From positions 124,001 to 188,000 of the forward strand of contig NZ_PSZE01000001.1 of the NCBI RefSeq assembly GCF_002933465.1: a stretch of DNA of 64,000 nucleotides. The letters are read 5' to 3'. Source of the DNA: Nocardia nova. Its GTDB lineage: Bacteria > Actinomycetota > Actinomycetes > Mycobacteriales > Mycobacteriaceae. Shown here piece by piece: positions 47,715 through 56,489 of the stretch. Position numbers and translations under genes: made by a program. The notes beneath the pieces are model-generated. The model was not told where the DNA came from. It saw only the letters and a list, made by a program, of their open reading frames with translations, and made no database searches. Position 1 is the first letter of the stretch. Each line of letters starts with the position of its first letter.

Positions 47715-48336
47715 CTAGGAGCAGGCCGTTGCCCGGCGTGGCCGGACCCGCTTGCCCTGTCGGGCTCGGGACTCGTCTCCTGCGCCGGGGTCAGGTCCGG
47801 CTCTTCGAGACGTGGCCTTCTGCTTCGACTTTCGCTTGCGTGTGTGTCCGACGGGTGCGGCGCCCAGCTCTTCCCAGACATTCTGTCGTAGGCGGTCGAG
47901 GCGCCCCTCGACAGCGCGCGTACCGATGCCGAACTCCTGGCCGCACGGTCACGCCGAACGCCACCCACCGGTCGTCGTCATCGGTGATCACATACTCTTC
48001 GGCGCCCCCGAGAACGATCGCCTCGACCGCCGCGGCCGCCTGGGACGGCTCGTCCTCGAACTGGATTTCGTAGTCGGCGATGGCGCGGACGCACCAGCCC
48101 GTTTCGATGCGCACCGCGGCGTCACCGATATCCACCAGTTTGATGTGTGGATTGGCCCCGCGCACTTCGGCTTCCGAGGACGACGATCCGCTGGAGAGCA
48201 CCAGGGTGCCGGGATTCGAAAACGTCTGGATGGCGTAACGCTCGGCGATAGCAAACACCTCCGAGCAGAACATCTCCCATTCCGTCCCACTCACCCCGGC
48301 CTCCAAGCCACTCGCAATCTCGCCCCGCCTCAGCAC
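47715..48336 (-). pseudogene. Hypothetical acidic protein, frameshifted near its 3' end
   Basis: From the GTG at 48336 the frame reads sensibly (EWEMFCSEVFAIAERYAIQT, VRIETGWCVRAIADYEIQFE, YVITDDDDRWVAFGVTVR). It then becomes arginine/proline-rich. Shifting frame by one base near 47940 gives a better end, QEFGIGTRAVEGRLDRLRQN then VWEELGAAPV and a lysine-rich tail to the stop at 47715-47717. I therefore read a one-base deletion. The GTG overlaps the end of the gene before it (TAGTG), so the two were translationally coupled. The family is not recognised. Confidence 0.6.
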
Positions 48337-48795
48337 TACTTACCGCACGGATTCACCACCGTGTCCGAGTACTTCCACACCGAGGATGCGAGGGTACTCC
48401 CCCGTACACGCCGCCCCCGCGAGCAGCCGTCCGGTACTCCCCGTCCCCGCAGGTGGTAGCGCCCTGGGCAACGAGTTTGGTGCCCGCGGCGGGCTTGGTG
48501 ACCTCGTTGTGGCCGCCGCCGACCCGCGTCCAGCTCCCGCCCTCCTTGCGCTGGAGTTCGACATCGATGTACAGCGAGTCGATGTCCGCCGTGCAGCTGA
48601 TGCTGCCCTTCCCGACGATGTCGGTCGGCGTGCCCTTGGAATTGTGCGGATTCATGGCCTTCACGGCGTCCACGTGGCAGTACGCATCGCCCGGCCGGGC
48701 GCCGCGTCGGCGGCGGGCAATGCCACACACGTGGTCATCAAGACCGCGAGCACGCCACCCGCGACCACCCCGATGTTCCTCGCGTACTTCGTCAT
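48336..48795 (-). pseudogene. Small secreted protein with two frameshifts
   Basis: The N terminus is a signal peptide (ARNIGVVAGGVLAVLMTTCV ALPAADA) from the ATG at 48795 after a GGGGG site. Near 48690 the frame shifts to DAYCHVDAVKAMNPHNSKGT ... SCTADIDSLYIDVELQRKEG, and near 48400 it shifts again to TLASSVWKYSDTVVNPCGK and a TAG at 48336-48338. All three parts fit one secreted protein of about 145 residues with paired cysteines. Two indels in one short gene point to decay, or to local sequencing error. Confidence 0.65.
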
Positions 48796-49037
48796 TCGCT
48801 TACCCCCCAGTTGATGAAATCTTCGGTTCTTCATCTGCCTGGACGTCGAAGCACCCCGATCGGTTCCATTTTTCAGCCAATGTTTTTCATCCCCCTCCGC
48901 CATCGCCCGAACCCGCCGCAACTGCGCACCCCCGTTGAGATCAATTGCCGTTGTGAACAGGTTGATTCGGCAACTTCTGGCGCACGCCGAAAACGCGTAG
49001 AATTTCACCAGGTCGGGACACCTATCTGGAGCCCATT

Positions 49038-49370
49038 ATGATCAAGAAAAGGAATTCACACTCGAAATTCGCCCGGTTGGCAGCAGCAGCCGGAATAGCC
49101 GCAGTCGCTGCGGTTCCGGTCGTCGCGGCCGCGACACAAGCATCCGCCACAACGACGCCGACATCCGCGACCCAATCCGTCGACAACCCTGGCTGGGGCC
49201 ACGGCAACGGCTGGGGCCACGGCGACGGCTGGGGCAACGGCAACGGCTGGGGCCACGGCAACGGCTGGGGTTGGGGCAACGGCGGCTGGGGCAACGGCGG
49301 CTGGGGCAACGGCGGCTGGGGCAACGGCGGCTGGTGGAACCCCTTCGGCGGCGGCTGGGGAAGCTTCTAG
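49038..49370 (+). CDS. Secreted Gly/Trp/Asn/His-repeat protein
   Basis: The 110-residue product has a basic start and a long signal peptide (FARLAAAAGIAAVAAVPVVA), followed by about 57 residues made of tandem GWGHGN, GWGHGD, GWGNGN and GWGNG units (from about residue 51) and a final WWNPFGGGWGSF. The tract has about 13 tryptophans, no lysine and no cysteine. Glycine-tryptophan repeats suggest a surface or wall-associated, self-assembling or aromatic-stacking polypeptide. AGCCC precedes the ATG, with no strong ribosome site. The signal peptide makes a real gene likely. Confidence 0.75.
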   Translation: MIKKRNSHSKFARLAAAAGIAAVAAVPVVAAATQASATTTPTSATQSVDNPGWGHGNGWGHGDGWGNGNGWGHGNGWGWGNGGWGNGGWGNGGWGNGGWWNPFGGGWGSF

Positions 49371-49475
49371 TGCCGATGACCGAGCCCGGACACGCACAGC
49401 GTGCCGGGCTCGGCCGCATCCGATACCGATCATGTGACGCCGGGATAGACCAACCGGACCGGAACTGGTGACCGA

Positions 49476-50729
49476 ATGAAAATCGTATGTGTCGGTGGCG
49501 GGCCGGCCGGACTGTACTTCGCCATTTCGATGAAGCGGCGCGACCCGGGCCATGCCGTCACGGTGATCGACCGGAATCCTCCCGGGTCCACCTACGGCTG
49601 GGGCGTCGTGTACTGGGACGACCTGCTCGACATCCTGTATCGGAACGACCCCGACAGCGCACAGACGGTACGGGCCGGATCGGTGCTCTGGCGTGAACAG
49701 GCGATCCACGTGGGCGACGACCGGACCGCGTACTTCCCGGGCTACGGATTCAGTATGGGGCGAGCGGCATTGCTCGATGTGCTGTCCCGGCGGGCGACCG
49801 ACCTCGGCGTCGATGTCCAGCACGACCGGGAAATCCACGATCTGTCCGGCTTGGACGACGCCGATCTCGTCATCGCTTCCGACGGCGCGAACAGCCGGGT
49901 GCGGCAGCTGGACGATCATCGCTTCGGAACGTCGGTGCGGCTCGGCGAGAATCGATATATCTGGCTCGGCACCGACAAGGTCTTCGACCGATTCACCTTC
50001 GCCTTCGAACACACCCCGGCCGGTTGGATATGGTTCCATGCCTACCCGTCGATCGCCGGAAAGATCAGCACCTGCATCGTCGAGTGCCAACCGCAGACGT
50101 GGCACGAATCAGGATTCGATTCCCTGGACAGCACCGAAAATGTGCGTCTTCTGGAAAGGATATTCGCGCGCGTTCTCGAAGGTCACTCTTTGATCAGCAA
50201 GACGCGAGGCGAATTCGCAAGGTGGAGTTGCTTTCCCGAGGTGACCAACAAATCCTGGTATCACGACAATGTGGTGCTGCTCGGCGATGCGGCGCACACG
50301 ACGCATTTCACCATCGGTTCGGGCACCCGGCTGGCGATCATCGACGCCATCGTGCTCGCCCAGAGCCTGTACGAAAACGGCGAGATCGCCGATGCGCTGG
50401 AGAATTACGACGCGCAGCGGCGCGCGGCGATGCGCCCGATACAGGCGGCCGCCCGTGCCAGCATGACCTGGTTCGAACACGCCGACCGGTATCTCGACCG
50501 CAACGCCGTGCAGTTCGCCTATGCGATGGCGGTTCGACACGGGCTGCAAATGCCGTGGCGATACCAGATGCACCTGCTCTCCCAGGTTCCCCCTGTGCGC
50601 AAGATCCGGAACGTCGCCGACTCCGGACAGCGCTGGTGGCGAGCGGCCCGACGGGGCGAAGTCGCGATGACACTGCCCTCGCCACGACGCCCACGCGAAT
50701 CCGGCGCGGCGGATCGGTCCGAGTTGTGA
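49476..50729 (+). CDS. FAD-dependent aromatic-type monooxygenase
   Basis: This 417-residue enzyme has the FAD motif VGGGPAGLYFAISMKRRDPG (5-24), the DG motif VIASDGANSRVR near 147 and the GD motif VVLLGDAAHTTHFTIGSGT near 264. The layout matches single-component hydroxylases close to salicylyl-CoA 5-hydroxylase and the anthraniloyl-CoA or VioD-type enzymes. It would use NAD(P)H and O2 to hydroxylate an aromatic or CoA-linked substrate. It stands alone; the next gene converges. Confidence 0.88.
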   Translation: MKIVCVGGGPAGLYFAISMKRRDPGHAVTVIDRNPPGSTYGWGVVYWDDLLDILYRNDPDSAQTVRAGSVLWREQAIHVGDDRTAYFPGYGFSMGRAALLDVLSRRATDLGVDVQHDREIHDLSGLDDADLVIASDGANSRVRQLDDHRFGTSVRLGENRYIWLGTDKVFDRFTFAFEHTPAGWIWFHAYPSIAGKISTCIVECQPQTWHESGFDSLDSTENVRLLERIFARVLEGHSLISKTRGEFARWSCFPEVTNKSWYHDNVVLLGDAAHTTHFTIGSGTRLAIIDAIVLAQSLYENGEIADALENYDAQRRAAMRPIQAAARASMTWFEHADRYLDRNAVQFAYAMAVRHGLQMPWRYQMHLLSQVPPVRKIRNVADSGQRWWRAARRGEVAMTLPSPRRPRESGAADRSEL

Positions 50730-50757
50730 TCACCGCTTCCGGAACCGGCAGGTGCGC

Positions 50758-51462
50758 CTATTCCGTTGCGCGGTCGTGGTCGTCGCGGTGCAGCACCCAG
50801 GTTACTCGGCCGGCAGCTTTGGCGCGGTACAGGCCGACGTCGGCATCGTTCAACAGTTTCTCGGCGTTCGCGCCGGCAACCGGTGCGACGACAGCGCCGA
50901 TGCTGCCCGACAGCACCAGCAGGTCGGTGGGACCGACCGGAATCGGGTCACTCAGGGTCGCGAGCATGGGCTCCGCGGTGGCATGGGCCTTGCCGTCGTC
51001 GCAGGGTGGTGCCAGCAAGGCGACGAACTCGTCTCCTCCGATGCGAGCCGGCGTCACCGCCGACGAGGTCAGGGTCGCGTCGAGCCGGCGACCGACCTCG
51101 GCCAGCACACTGTCGCCCGCGCGGTGGCCGTAACGGTCGTTGATCAGCTTGAACTCGTCGAGGTCGAGAAAACACAAACCGATGTGGTTGGCGGGACCGG
51201 CCGTCGCGACGATGGCCTCCAGTTGTTCGAGCAGGCAATGACGATTGGGCAGCCTTGTCAACGTGTTAGCGAATGGGGAAGGTCGTCGGTGCCGGGCCCG
51301 CGGGTCCCGGCAATGAAGGAAGGTCCTCGCGGTTTCCGCGCACGGGCCGACCGCCGTAACACGGTGGCGTGGTCGGTGGCCGAAGCCCTCGATGGCACTC
51401 ACCGACGCCGCCGCTCGGACCGTGCGAGATCGCGAGCCGAGGGTCACCGGGCGACCGTTCAC
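50758..51462 (-). CDS. GGDEF-domain protein (diguanylate cyclase), possibly truncated
   Basis: The 234-residue product has a full GGDEF domain from about residue 65: NTLTRLPNRH, LCFLDLDEFKLINDRYGHRA and ARIGGDEFVALL. The signature and the metal Asp residues are intact, so it could make c-di-GMP. There is no RxxD inhibitory site before the motif. The first 60 residues are arginine-rich and unlike a sensor domain, and the start GTG is not well supported, so the gene may have lost its N-terminal sensor or membrane part. Confidence 0.75.
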   Translation of the reverse strand: MNGRPVTLGSRSRTVRAAASVSAIEGFGHRPRHRVTAVGPCAETARTFLHCRDPRARHRRPSPFANTLTRLPNRHCLLEQLEAIVATAGPANHIGLCFLDLDEFKLINDRYGHRAGDSVLAEVGRRLDATLTSSAVTPARIGGDEFVALLAPPCDDGKAHATAEPMLATLSDPIPVGPTDLLVLSGSIGAVVAPVAGANAEKLLNDADVGLYRAKAAGRVTWVLHRDDHDRATE

Positions 51463-51765
51463 GCCGGTTGTGTTGAAAAACGCAGCGCAGCAATCATTTT
51501 CGAGAGCAATTCGCTAAGATCCTGACGGGCTGTGGCATACGGCGCAGACACGAGCGGTTGACCGAACTGGCCGGTGCCGCGTGCACCGCCGGCGCGCGCG
51601 GCCCAATTGAAGGCGCTCGGAAATCCGGCCATGCACCTGGCGGTGACCGCGCGGACGCGCAGCCGGCGCCGCTGAGGCCGGGGTTACGTTCGTACCGGCC
51701 TCACATTTCGGCGTGCTGTTTCGTCCAACAGTGGAAGGACCTGTACCGAGCGAGGGAGCGAGACC
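51463..51765. other. Divergent upstream region of the GGDEF and ECF41 genes
   Basis: About 300 bp without a gene. It must contain the promoters for the two divergent genes, but I cannot pick a specific box. Confidence 0.4.
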
Positions 51766-52653
51766 ATGACCGATCCGGAAGCGAGCGCGGTGGTGAGTGA
51801 GCGGCGGGCGCTGCTCAACCTCGCCTACCGGCTGCTCGGCTCCCTCGCGGAGGCCGAGGACGTGGTGCAGGAGACCTATGCGCGCTGGTACGCCCTGGCC
51901 CCGGAGCAGCAGCAGGCCGTCGAGGCGCCCGGTGGCTGGTTGCGGACCGTGGCCAGCCGCATCTGCCTCGATCTGCTCGGTTCGGCGCGGGCTCGGCGCG
52001 AGCGCTACGTCGGTGAATGGCTTCCGGAGCCGGTCCCGGACCGCAGCGAATGGGGCGCGCCCGCACCGGCCGATCCGGCCGACCGGGTGACGCTCGACGA
52101 ATCGATCAGTATGGCGTTCCTCGTCGTGCTCGATTCCATGACGCCGGCCGAGCGGGTGGCCTTCGTCCTGCACGATGTCTTCCGGTATTCCTTCGCCGAG
52201 ATCGCCGATATCGTCGGCCGCACTCCCGCGGCCTGCCGCCAGCTGGCCTCCTCCGCACGCCGTCGTGTCCAGACCTCCGCACGTCCGTCTCGGGACCAGC
52301 GTGCCGAGGTCGTCCGAGACTTCAAACGCGCGTGGGAGACGAAGGATATCGAGGCACTGATCGAGATCCTGGATCCGCGGGCCGTCGCGACCGCCGACAG
52401 CGGCGGCCGGGTGGTCGCCTTCCGTCATCCGATCACCGGTGGTGAGCAGATCGCTCGCGCATGGATCGAAATCGCTTCCCGCGCCACGGAAGTCACACTT
52501 CTCGAGCGCACCGTCAACGGCCAGCCCGGCCTGGTGGCGCAGATCGACGGCACCATCGCGACCGTCTACGCCTTCGATATCGCCGACGGCCGGATCACCC
52601 GGATCTGGGCGATCCGCAATCCGGAGAAGCTGCGGGAGTGGACGGATGCCTGA
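51766..52653 (+). CDS. ECF41-type RNA polymerase sigma factor (SigJ-like)
   Basis: The 295-residue protein has region 2 (LAYRLLGSLAEAEDVVQETY), the WLPEPV motif near 84, region 4 (MTPAERVAFVLHDVFRYSFA, EIADIVGRTPAACRQLASS) and a SnoaL-like C-terminal domain with a DSGGRV block and NPEKLREW at the end. The WLPEP and NPDKL-like motifs are those of the ECF41 group, whose C-terminal domain replaces an anti-sigma factor. GGAGCG precedes the ATG. A cytochrome P450 gene follows 149 bp later and could be a target. Confidence 0.9.
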   Translation: MTDPEASAVVSERRALLNLAYRLLGSLAEAEDVVQETYARWYALAPEQQQAVEAPGGWLRTVASRICLDLLGSARARRERYVGEWLPEPVPDRSEWGAPAPADPADRVTLDESISMAFLVVLDSMTPAERVAFVLHDVFRYSFAEIADIVGRTPAACRQLASSARRRVQTSARPSRDQRAEVVRDFKRAWETKDIEALIEILDPRAVATADSGGRVVAFRHPITGGEQIARAWIEIASRATEVTLLERTVNGQPGLVAQIDGTIATVYAFDIADGRITRIWAIRNPEKLREWTDA

Positions 52654-52802
52654 CCGATGAAAGCGGTTCGGGCGGAACGGTTTCTACGCGAATCGGGCAT
52701 CTGCGGCTCGGCCTGATTTTCGGTACGTTGGATATGGTCACCGTTACGACCGGTCCGACACCGCGGGGAGCGCTGATCGGCGCCGGTAGCAGGGAGCACA
52801 GT

Positions 52803-54029
52803 ATGGCCGAGGCCGAGGTTTCCGAGCAGATCGAATTGGTGGAAGAGGACTTCCACGACGATCCGCACAAGTACTACGAGCGCTGGCGGGCCCGCGGACC
52901 GGTACACAAGGTGCGGTTCACGCACGAGCGCGGGATTCCGTGCTGGGTTGTCGTCGGCCATGCGGAAGCGCGAGCGGCACTGGCCGATCCGCGCTTGCAC
53001 AAGAACTCGGCCGGCACTATCGAATTGTTCCGGCGCAAAGGCTCCGCGGTGCTGTCGAATTCGGATGCGCGGGCGTTGAGCACCCATATGCTCAATACCG
53101 ATCCGCCGGAACACACGCGACTGCGGAAGCTGGTGAACAAGGCCTTCACGCCGCGGCGGGTGGCGGCCTTGCGCCCTCGCATCGAGGAGATCACCGCCGC
53201 ACTGCTCGACGAGGTGGCGGCGCAGGATGAGGTCGAGCTGCTTTCCGCGTTCGCGACCCCGCTACCCGTCACCGTGATCTGCGAACTGCTCGGCGTTCCC
53301 TTCACCGATCGCGACGATTTCCAACTGTGGACGAAGATCCTGGTGGGGGCCGCCGGAGATCTGGCGGACCATGACCGCGCATCCGCCGATATGGGCAGAT
53401 ATCTGACGGCGCTGCTGGCGGACAAACGCGTTCGGCCCGGCGACGACCTGCTGTCGGGACTGGCCACCGAACAGGACGAAGGCGACCGCCTCACCGATCC
53501 GGAATTGGTGGCGATGGCTTTCCTGCTGCTGGTGGCCGGTCACGAAACGACGGTGAACCTGATCGGCAACGGCACCTTCGCACTGCTGCGCAGCCGGACC
53601 CAATTCGATGCGCTGCGGGCGGACCCGGACGGCATTCCCGCCGCCGTGGAAGAGTTTCTGCGACTCGACGGCCCGGTCGGCTGGGCCACGGTCCGGTACA
53701 CCGAGGACCCCGTTGACATCGGCGGAACCGTCATTCCCGCAGGCGAATTGGTCTATGTCGCCCTCTCGGCGGCCGATCGCGATCCCGAGCGATACCATTC
53801 ACCCGACGAACTCGATATCGGCCGGAAACCGTCCGGACATGTGGCTTTCGGCCACGGAATCCATTTCTGCGTCGGCGCTCCGCTGGCCCGGATGGAGGCC
53901 GCCGTCGCCTTCACCGCTCTGCTGGATCGCTTCCCCAAGCTGGCACTGGCGCCGTCGTTCACCCCGCGGTGGCAGCCGAGCCTGCTCATGCGGGGACTCA
54001 CCGAACTGCCGGTGCGCCCGCACGGATGA
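52803..54029 (+). CDS. Cytochrome P450 (CYP107-like)
   Basis: The 408-residue enzyme has the oxygen-activating AGHETT at 245-250, EEFLR (ExxR) at 283-287 and the haem loop FGHGIHFCVG with the cysteine ligand at 356. Length and motifs fit bacterial class I P450s of the CYP107 kind, which need a ferredoxin and reductase; none is seen nearby. The ATG at 52803 follows AGGGAG. The substrate is unknown. Confidence 0.92.
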   Translation: MAEAEVSEQIELVEEDFHDDPHKYYERWRARGPVHKVRFTHERGIPCWVVVGHAEARAALADPRLHKNSAGTIELFRRKGSAVLSNSDARALSTHMLNTDPPEHTRLRKLVNKAFTPRRVAALRPRIEEITAALLDEVAAQDEVELLSAFATPLPVTVICELLGVPFTDRDDFQLWTKILVGAAGDLADHDRASADMGRYLTALLADKRVRPGDDLLSGLATEQDEGDRLTDPELVAMAFLLLVAGHETTVNLIGNGTFALLRSRTQFDALRADPDGIPAAVEEFLRLDGPVGWATVRYTEDPVDIGGTVIPAGELVYVALSAADRDPERYHSPDELDIGRKPSGHVAFGHGIHFCVGAPLARMEAAVAFTALLDRFPKLALAPSFTPRWQPSLLMRGLTELPVRPHG

Positions 54030-54044
54030 GCTGAACCCGCTGGG

Positions 54045-55274
54045 TCATCCGGTCGGCAGCGCGGTCTTCGCCGCCACCACACGCAGCGCGGTGCGCAACC
54101 CCCGGCGCGAACGAGAAGGTGTGCCCTCGGCGGCCGCGAACGGGCGGTATCCGAGAAACTTTCGCTCCGACGCCGTTTCGGGGGCGTCGTCGGAGGTCGC
54201 GGTGAGAAAGCGATCCGGCAGCGCCAATTTGTGGATCGTCCGGAGGGTGAGCGCATACTGTCGCAGCAGTGGACCCGTGGTATACGGCAGATCGAATTCT
54301 TCGCACAGGGCACGCACACGGGTGGCGATGTCCCGGTACCGGTTGCTGGGCAGGTCGGGGAACAGGTGATGTTCGATCTGGTAGCACAGATTGCCGCTCA
54401 TGAAGGCCTGAACCCGCCCGGCATCGAAGTTCGCGGTGCCCAGCATCTGGCGCAGATACCATTCCGCCTTGGTTTCCGACTCCAGCACCGACGGAGTGAA
54501 TTTCTCCGCGCCGTCGGGAAAATGGCCGCAGAAAATCACCAGGTACGCCCACAGGTTGCGCAGCACGTTGGCGCCGAGATTGGCGAAAAGCGTGCGCCGC
54601 CACCGCTTTCCGCTCAATGCCGGAAACAGCACATAATCCTTGCCGGCCTGCCGGACCAGTTTTCCGAGCAACGCCCGGGTCTGGCCGGCCCGCTCGGCGG
54701 TATCGGTCACCCGGTCGTGGACGGAGTCCAGGTCGTGCCAGGCGATACCCCATTCGAAGGTCGCCGCCAGCAGCACATTCTGCACCGGTTGCAGCAGCAG
54801 GCGCGGCCGCCAGCGCTGGTCCCTGGTCACCCGCATCACGCCGAAGCCGATATCGTCGTCCATTCCCAGCACGTTGGTGTAGAGGTGATGACGGACGTTG
54901 TGTGCGTAGCGCCACTGCGCGGACAGCCCGGCCATATCCCACTCCCAGGTGTTGGAGTGAATTTCCGGGTCGTTCATCCAATCCCATTGACCGTGGGAGA
55001 CGTTGTGTCCGATCTCCATATTCTCGACGCTCTTGGCCGTCGCCAGGCCCACCGCACCGAGCACCCAGGCGAGGCGGCCGCGACCGGCGAGGATGATCAC
55101 TCGGGCGGCGGCGTCGAGGGTGCGCTGAAAGACGATCGTCCGGCGAATGTAGTTCGCGTCGCGAGTACCCAGGTCGGCCTCGACATCGGCGCGAATCCGG
55201 TCGAGCTCACGACCCAGCGCCTCGATATCGGCGGGACTGAGATGTGCGTACGCGCCGATCTCGGTAATTGCCAT
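54045..55274 (-). CDS. Membrane fatty-acyl desaturase, DesA3-like
   Basis: The 409-residue protein has the three histidine boxes of di-iron acyl desaturases: GHNVSHGQWDW, YAHNVRHHLYTN and CYQIEHHLFPDLP. It resembles mycobacterial DesA3, a stearoyl-CoA delta-9 desaturase that makes oleate for membrane lipids with an oxidoreductase partner; no partner gene is adjacent. The ATG at 55274 has GAGG 9 bases upstream; an ATG 3 codons earlier has the same site too close. A MarR gene follows about 200 bp upstream on the same strand. Confidence 0.9.
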   Translation of the reverse strand: MAITEIGAYAHLSPADIEALGRELDRIRADVEADLGTRDANYIRRTIVFQRTLDAAARVIILAGRGRLAWVLGAVGLATAKSVENMEIGHNVSHGQWDWMNDPEIHSNTWEWDMAGLSAQWRYAHNVRHHLYTNVLGMDDDIGFGVMRVTRDQRWRPRLLLQPVQNVLLAATFEWGIAWHDLDSVHDRVTDTAERAGQTRALLGKLVRQAGKDYVLFPALSGKRWRRTLFANLGANVLRNLWAYLVIFCGHFPDGAEKFTPSVLESETKAEWYLRQMLGTANFDAGRVQAFMSGNLCYQIEHHLFPDLPSNRYRDIATRVRALCEEFDLPYTTGPLLRQYALTLRTIHKLALPDRFLTATSDDAPETASERKFLGYRPFAAAEGTPSRSRRGLRTALRVVAAKTALPTG

Positions 55275-55472
55275 AACCCACATCCTCGGGTTGGTGTGTG
55301 GTGGCGCGAACGCCCACCGACGAGGACATATGCGGAGACCCGCCGATCACCCGAGCCTACCCGTACTCGATGAACGGTCCGCGACACGCCCGAGGCGGCG
55401 TGCGGACGATTGACGACTACCGCCGTCTCGTCGGGCGTCGACCGTGCCGTGGACGTCGGCGAAGGCGGCCGA

Positions 55473-55961
55473 TCAGGTGCCGAGCTCGGCGGCGGAGTCC
55501 GCGCCTGCGGTCCCGGTCTGCCGGAGGAAGTCCGCGATCACCTCCAGCTCCGTCTCCGAGTACCGCTCGAGCACCTCGTCCATGCGCCGGTTCATGCCCG
55601 AGAACACCTGGAAAAGTTCGGAATTGCGTTCGCGGACGGCGCGCAGGGTGACTGCGCGCCGGTCGCTCGCCTCGGGGTCACGTTCCCGGACGATCCAACC
55701 GCCCTTCTGCAACCGGTCCAGGACACCGGTGAGGGTGGCCGGGTGCAGGCCGGTGAGCCGGGCCAGCGCGGTCGGCGAGACGGGGCCCCGCCGGTTGATC
55801 AGGTCCAGGCAGGTCCAGTCCACGTCGCGAAGTTCGACCCGGCCACCGAACCGCCGATTCAGCAGTGCGAGCTGAATGTTCAAGTCGCGCAACGCATCCT
55901 TGACGTCGACGGCCAACCGGCGCCGTTGCTGCGCGGCCGCGCGATCCGCCTCCGAGCTCAT
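55473..55961 (-). CDS. MarR-family transcriptional regulator
   Basis: The 162-residue protein has the winged helix (VDWTCLDLINRRGPVSPTAL, ARLTGLHPATLTGVLDRLQK, WIVRERDPEASDRRAVTL) with helical dimer arms on both sides. The GGAGGG site sets the ATG at 55961. An imperfect palindrome lies 19 bp upstream. It is on the same strand as the desaturase, with about 200 bp between, so control of the desaturase is possible but not shown. Confidence 0.9.
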   Translation of the reverse strand: MSSEADRAAAQQRRRLAVDVKDALRDLNIQLALLNRRFGGRVELRDVDWTCLDLINRRGPVSPTALARLTGLHPATLTGVLDRLQKGGWIVRERDPEASDRRAVTLRAVRERNSELFQVFSGMNRRMDEVLERYSETELEVIADFLRQTGTAGADSAAELGT

Positions 55962-55979
55962 CGGCACCCTCCGGTCGAT

Positions 55980-55998
55980 TCATACGGTTTTCATATGA
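55980..55998. promoter_or_regulatory. Possible MarR operator
   Basis: TCATACG-GTTTT-CATATGA is a 19-bp imperfect inverted repeat (6 of 7 arm positions match) in an AT-rich spot just upstream of the MarR start. Autoregulation through such a site is common in the family. Confidence 0.5.
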
Positions 55999-56073
55999 TA
56001 TCCCGACGCGGACAGCCCCGGCAGATCAGTGCGGTTCGACCCGGGCGATCGGAACGATCGGCCGAGCGAACGC

Positions 56074-56346
56074 TCAGCCGATCGTCTTCCGGATCCATTC
56101 TTCCGCAGCGACTTTCGCCTCCGCGACCGATCGCGCGCTGACCTCGCGCAACATCCGGCCGTCGGCGGTTTCGATACGCCAGGCGCAGGTGGTCCGCGTG
56201 GTCGGCTTCACCAGCCCGCGCGCATCGCCGAACGCCTTGACCAGCCACCAGCGGGTGTCGTCACCGGCCAACTCCCAGCCATCGACCGCATCCGAGGGGC
56301 GCACCGGCCCGAACGGCTCGTCGGCATTCGCCCGAGTCTCGGCCAC
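56074..56346 (-). CDS. Small conserved-looking cytosolic protein of unknown function
   Basis: The 90-residue product (DGWELAGDDTRWWLVKAFGD, TTRTTCAWRIETADGRMLRE, ARSVAEAKVAAEEWIRKTIG) looks like a compact alpha/beta fold with a final helix. The GTG at 56346 is chosen because GGAGGAGGG lies just before it; the frame is open 23 codons further upstream. No family is recognised. Confidence 0.6.
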   Translation of the reverse strand: MAETRANADEPFGPVRPSDAVDGWELAGDDTRWWLVKAFGDARGLVKPTTRTTCAWRIETADGRMLREVSARSVAEAKVAAEEWIRKTIG

Positions 56347-56489
56347 CGGCCCCCTCCTCCGCGATTCACGTTGCAATCCAATGCTGTCGATCTCGACACC
56401 GATCTCGATGCACATTGTCGCGCAACATAACCTCGCGGCGGATTCGAACCCCTGGATCGGCGAGCCGCGTGGCGCACCCGCCGGCGCCG

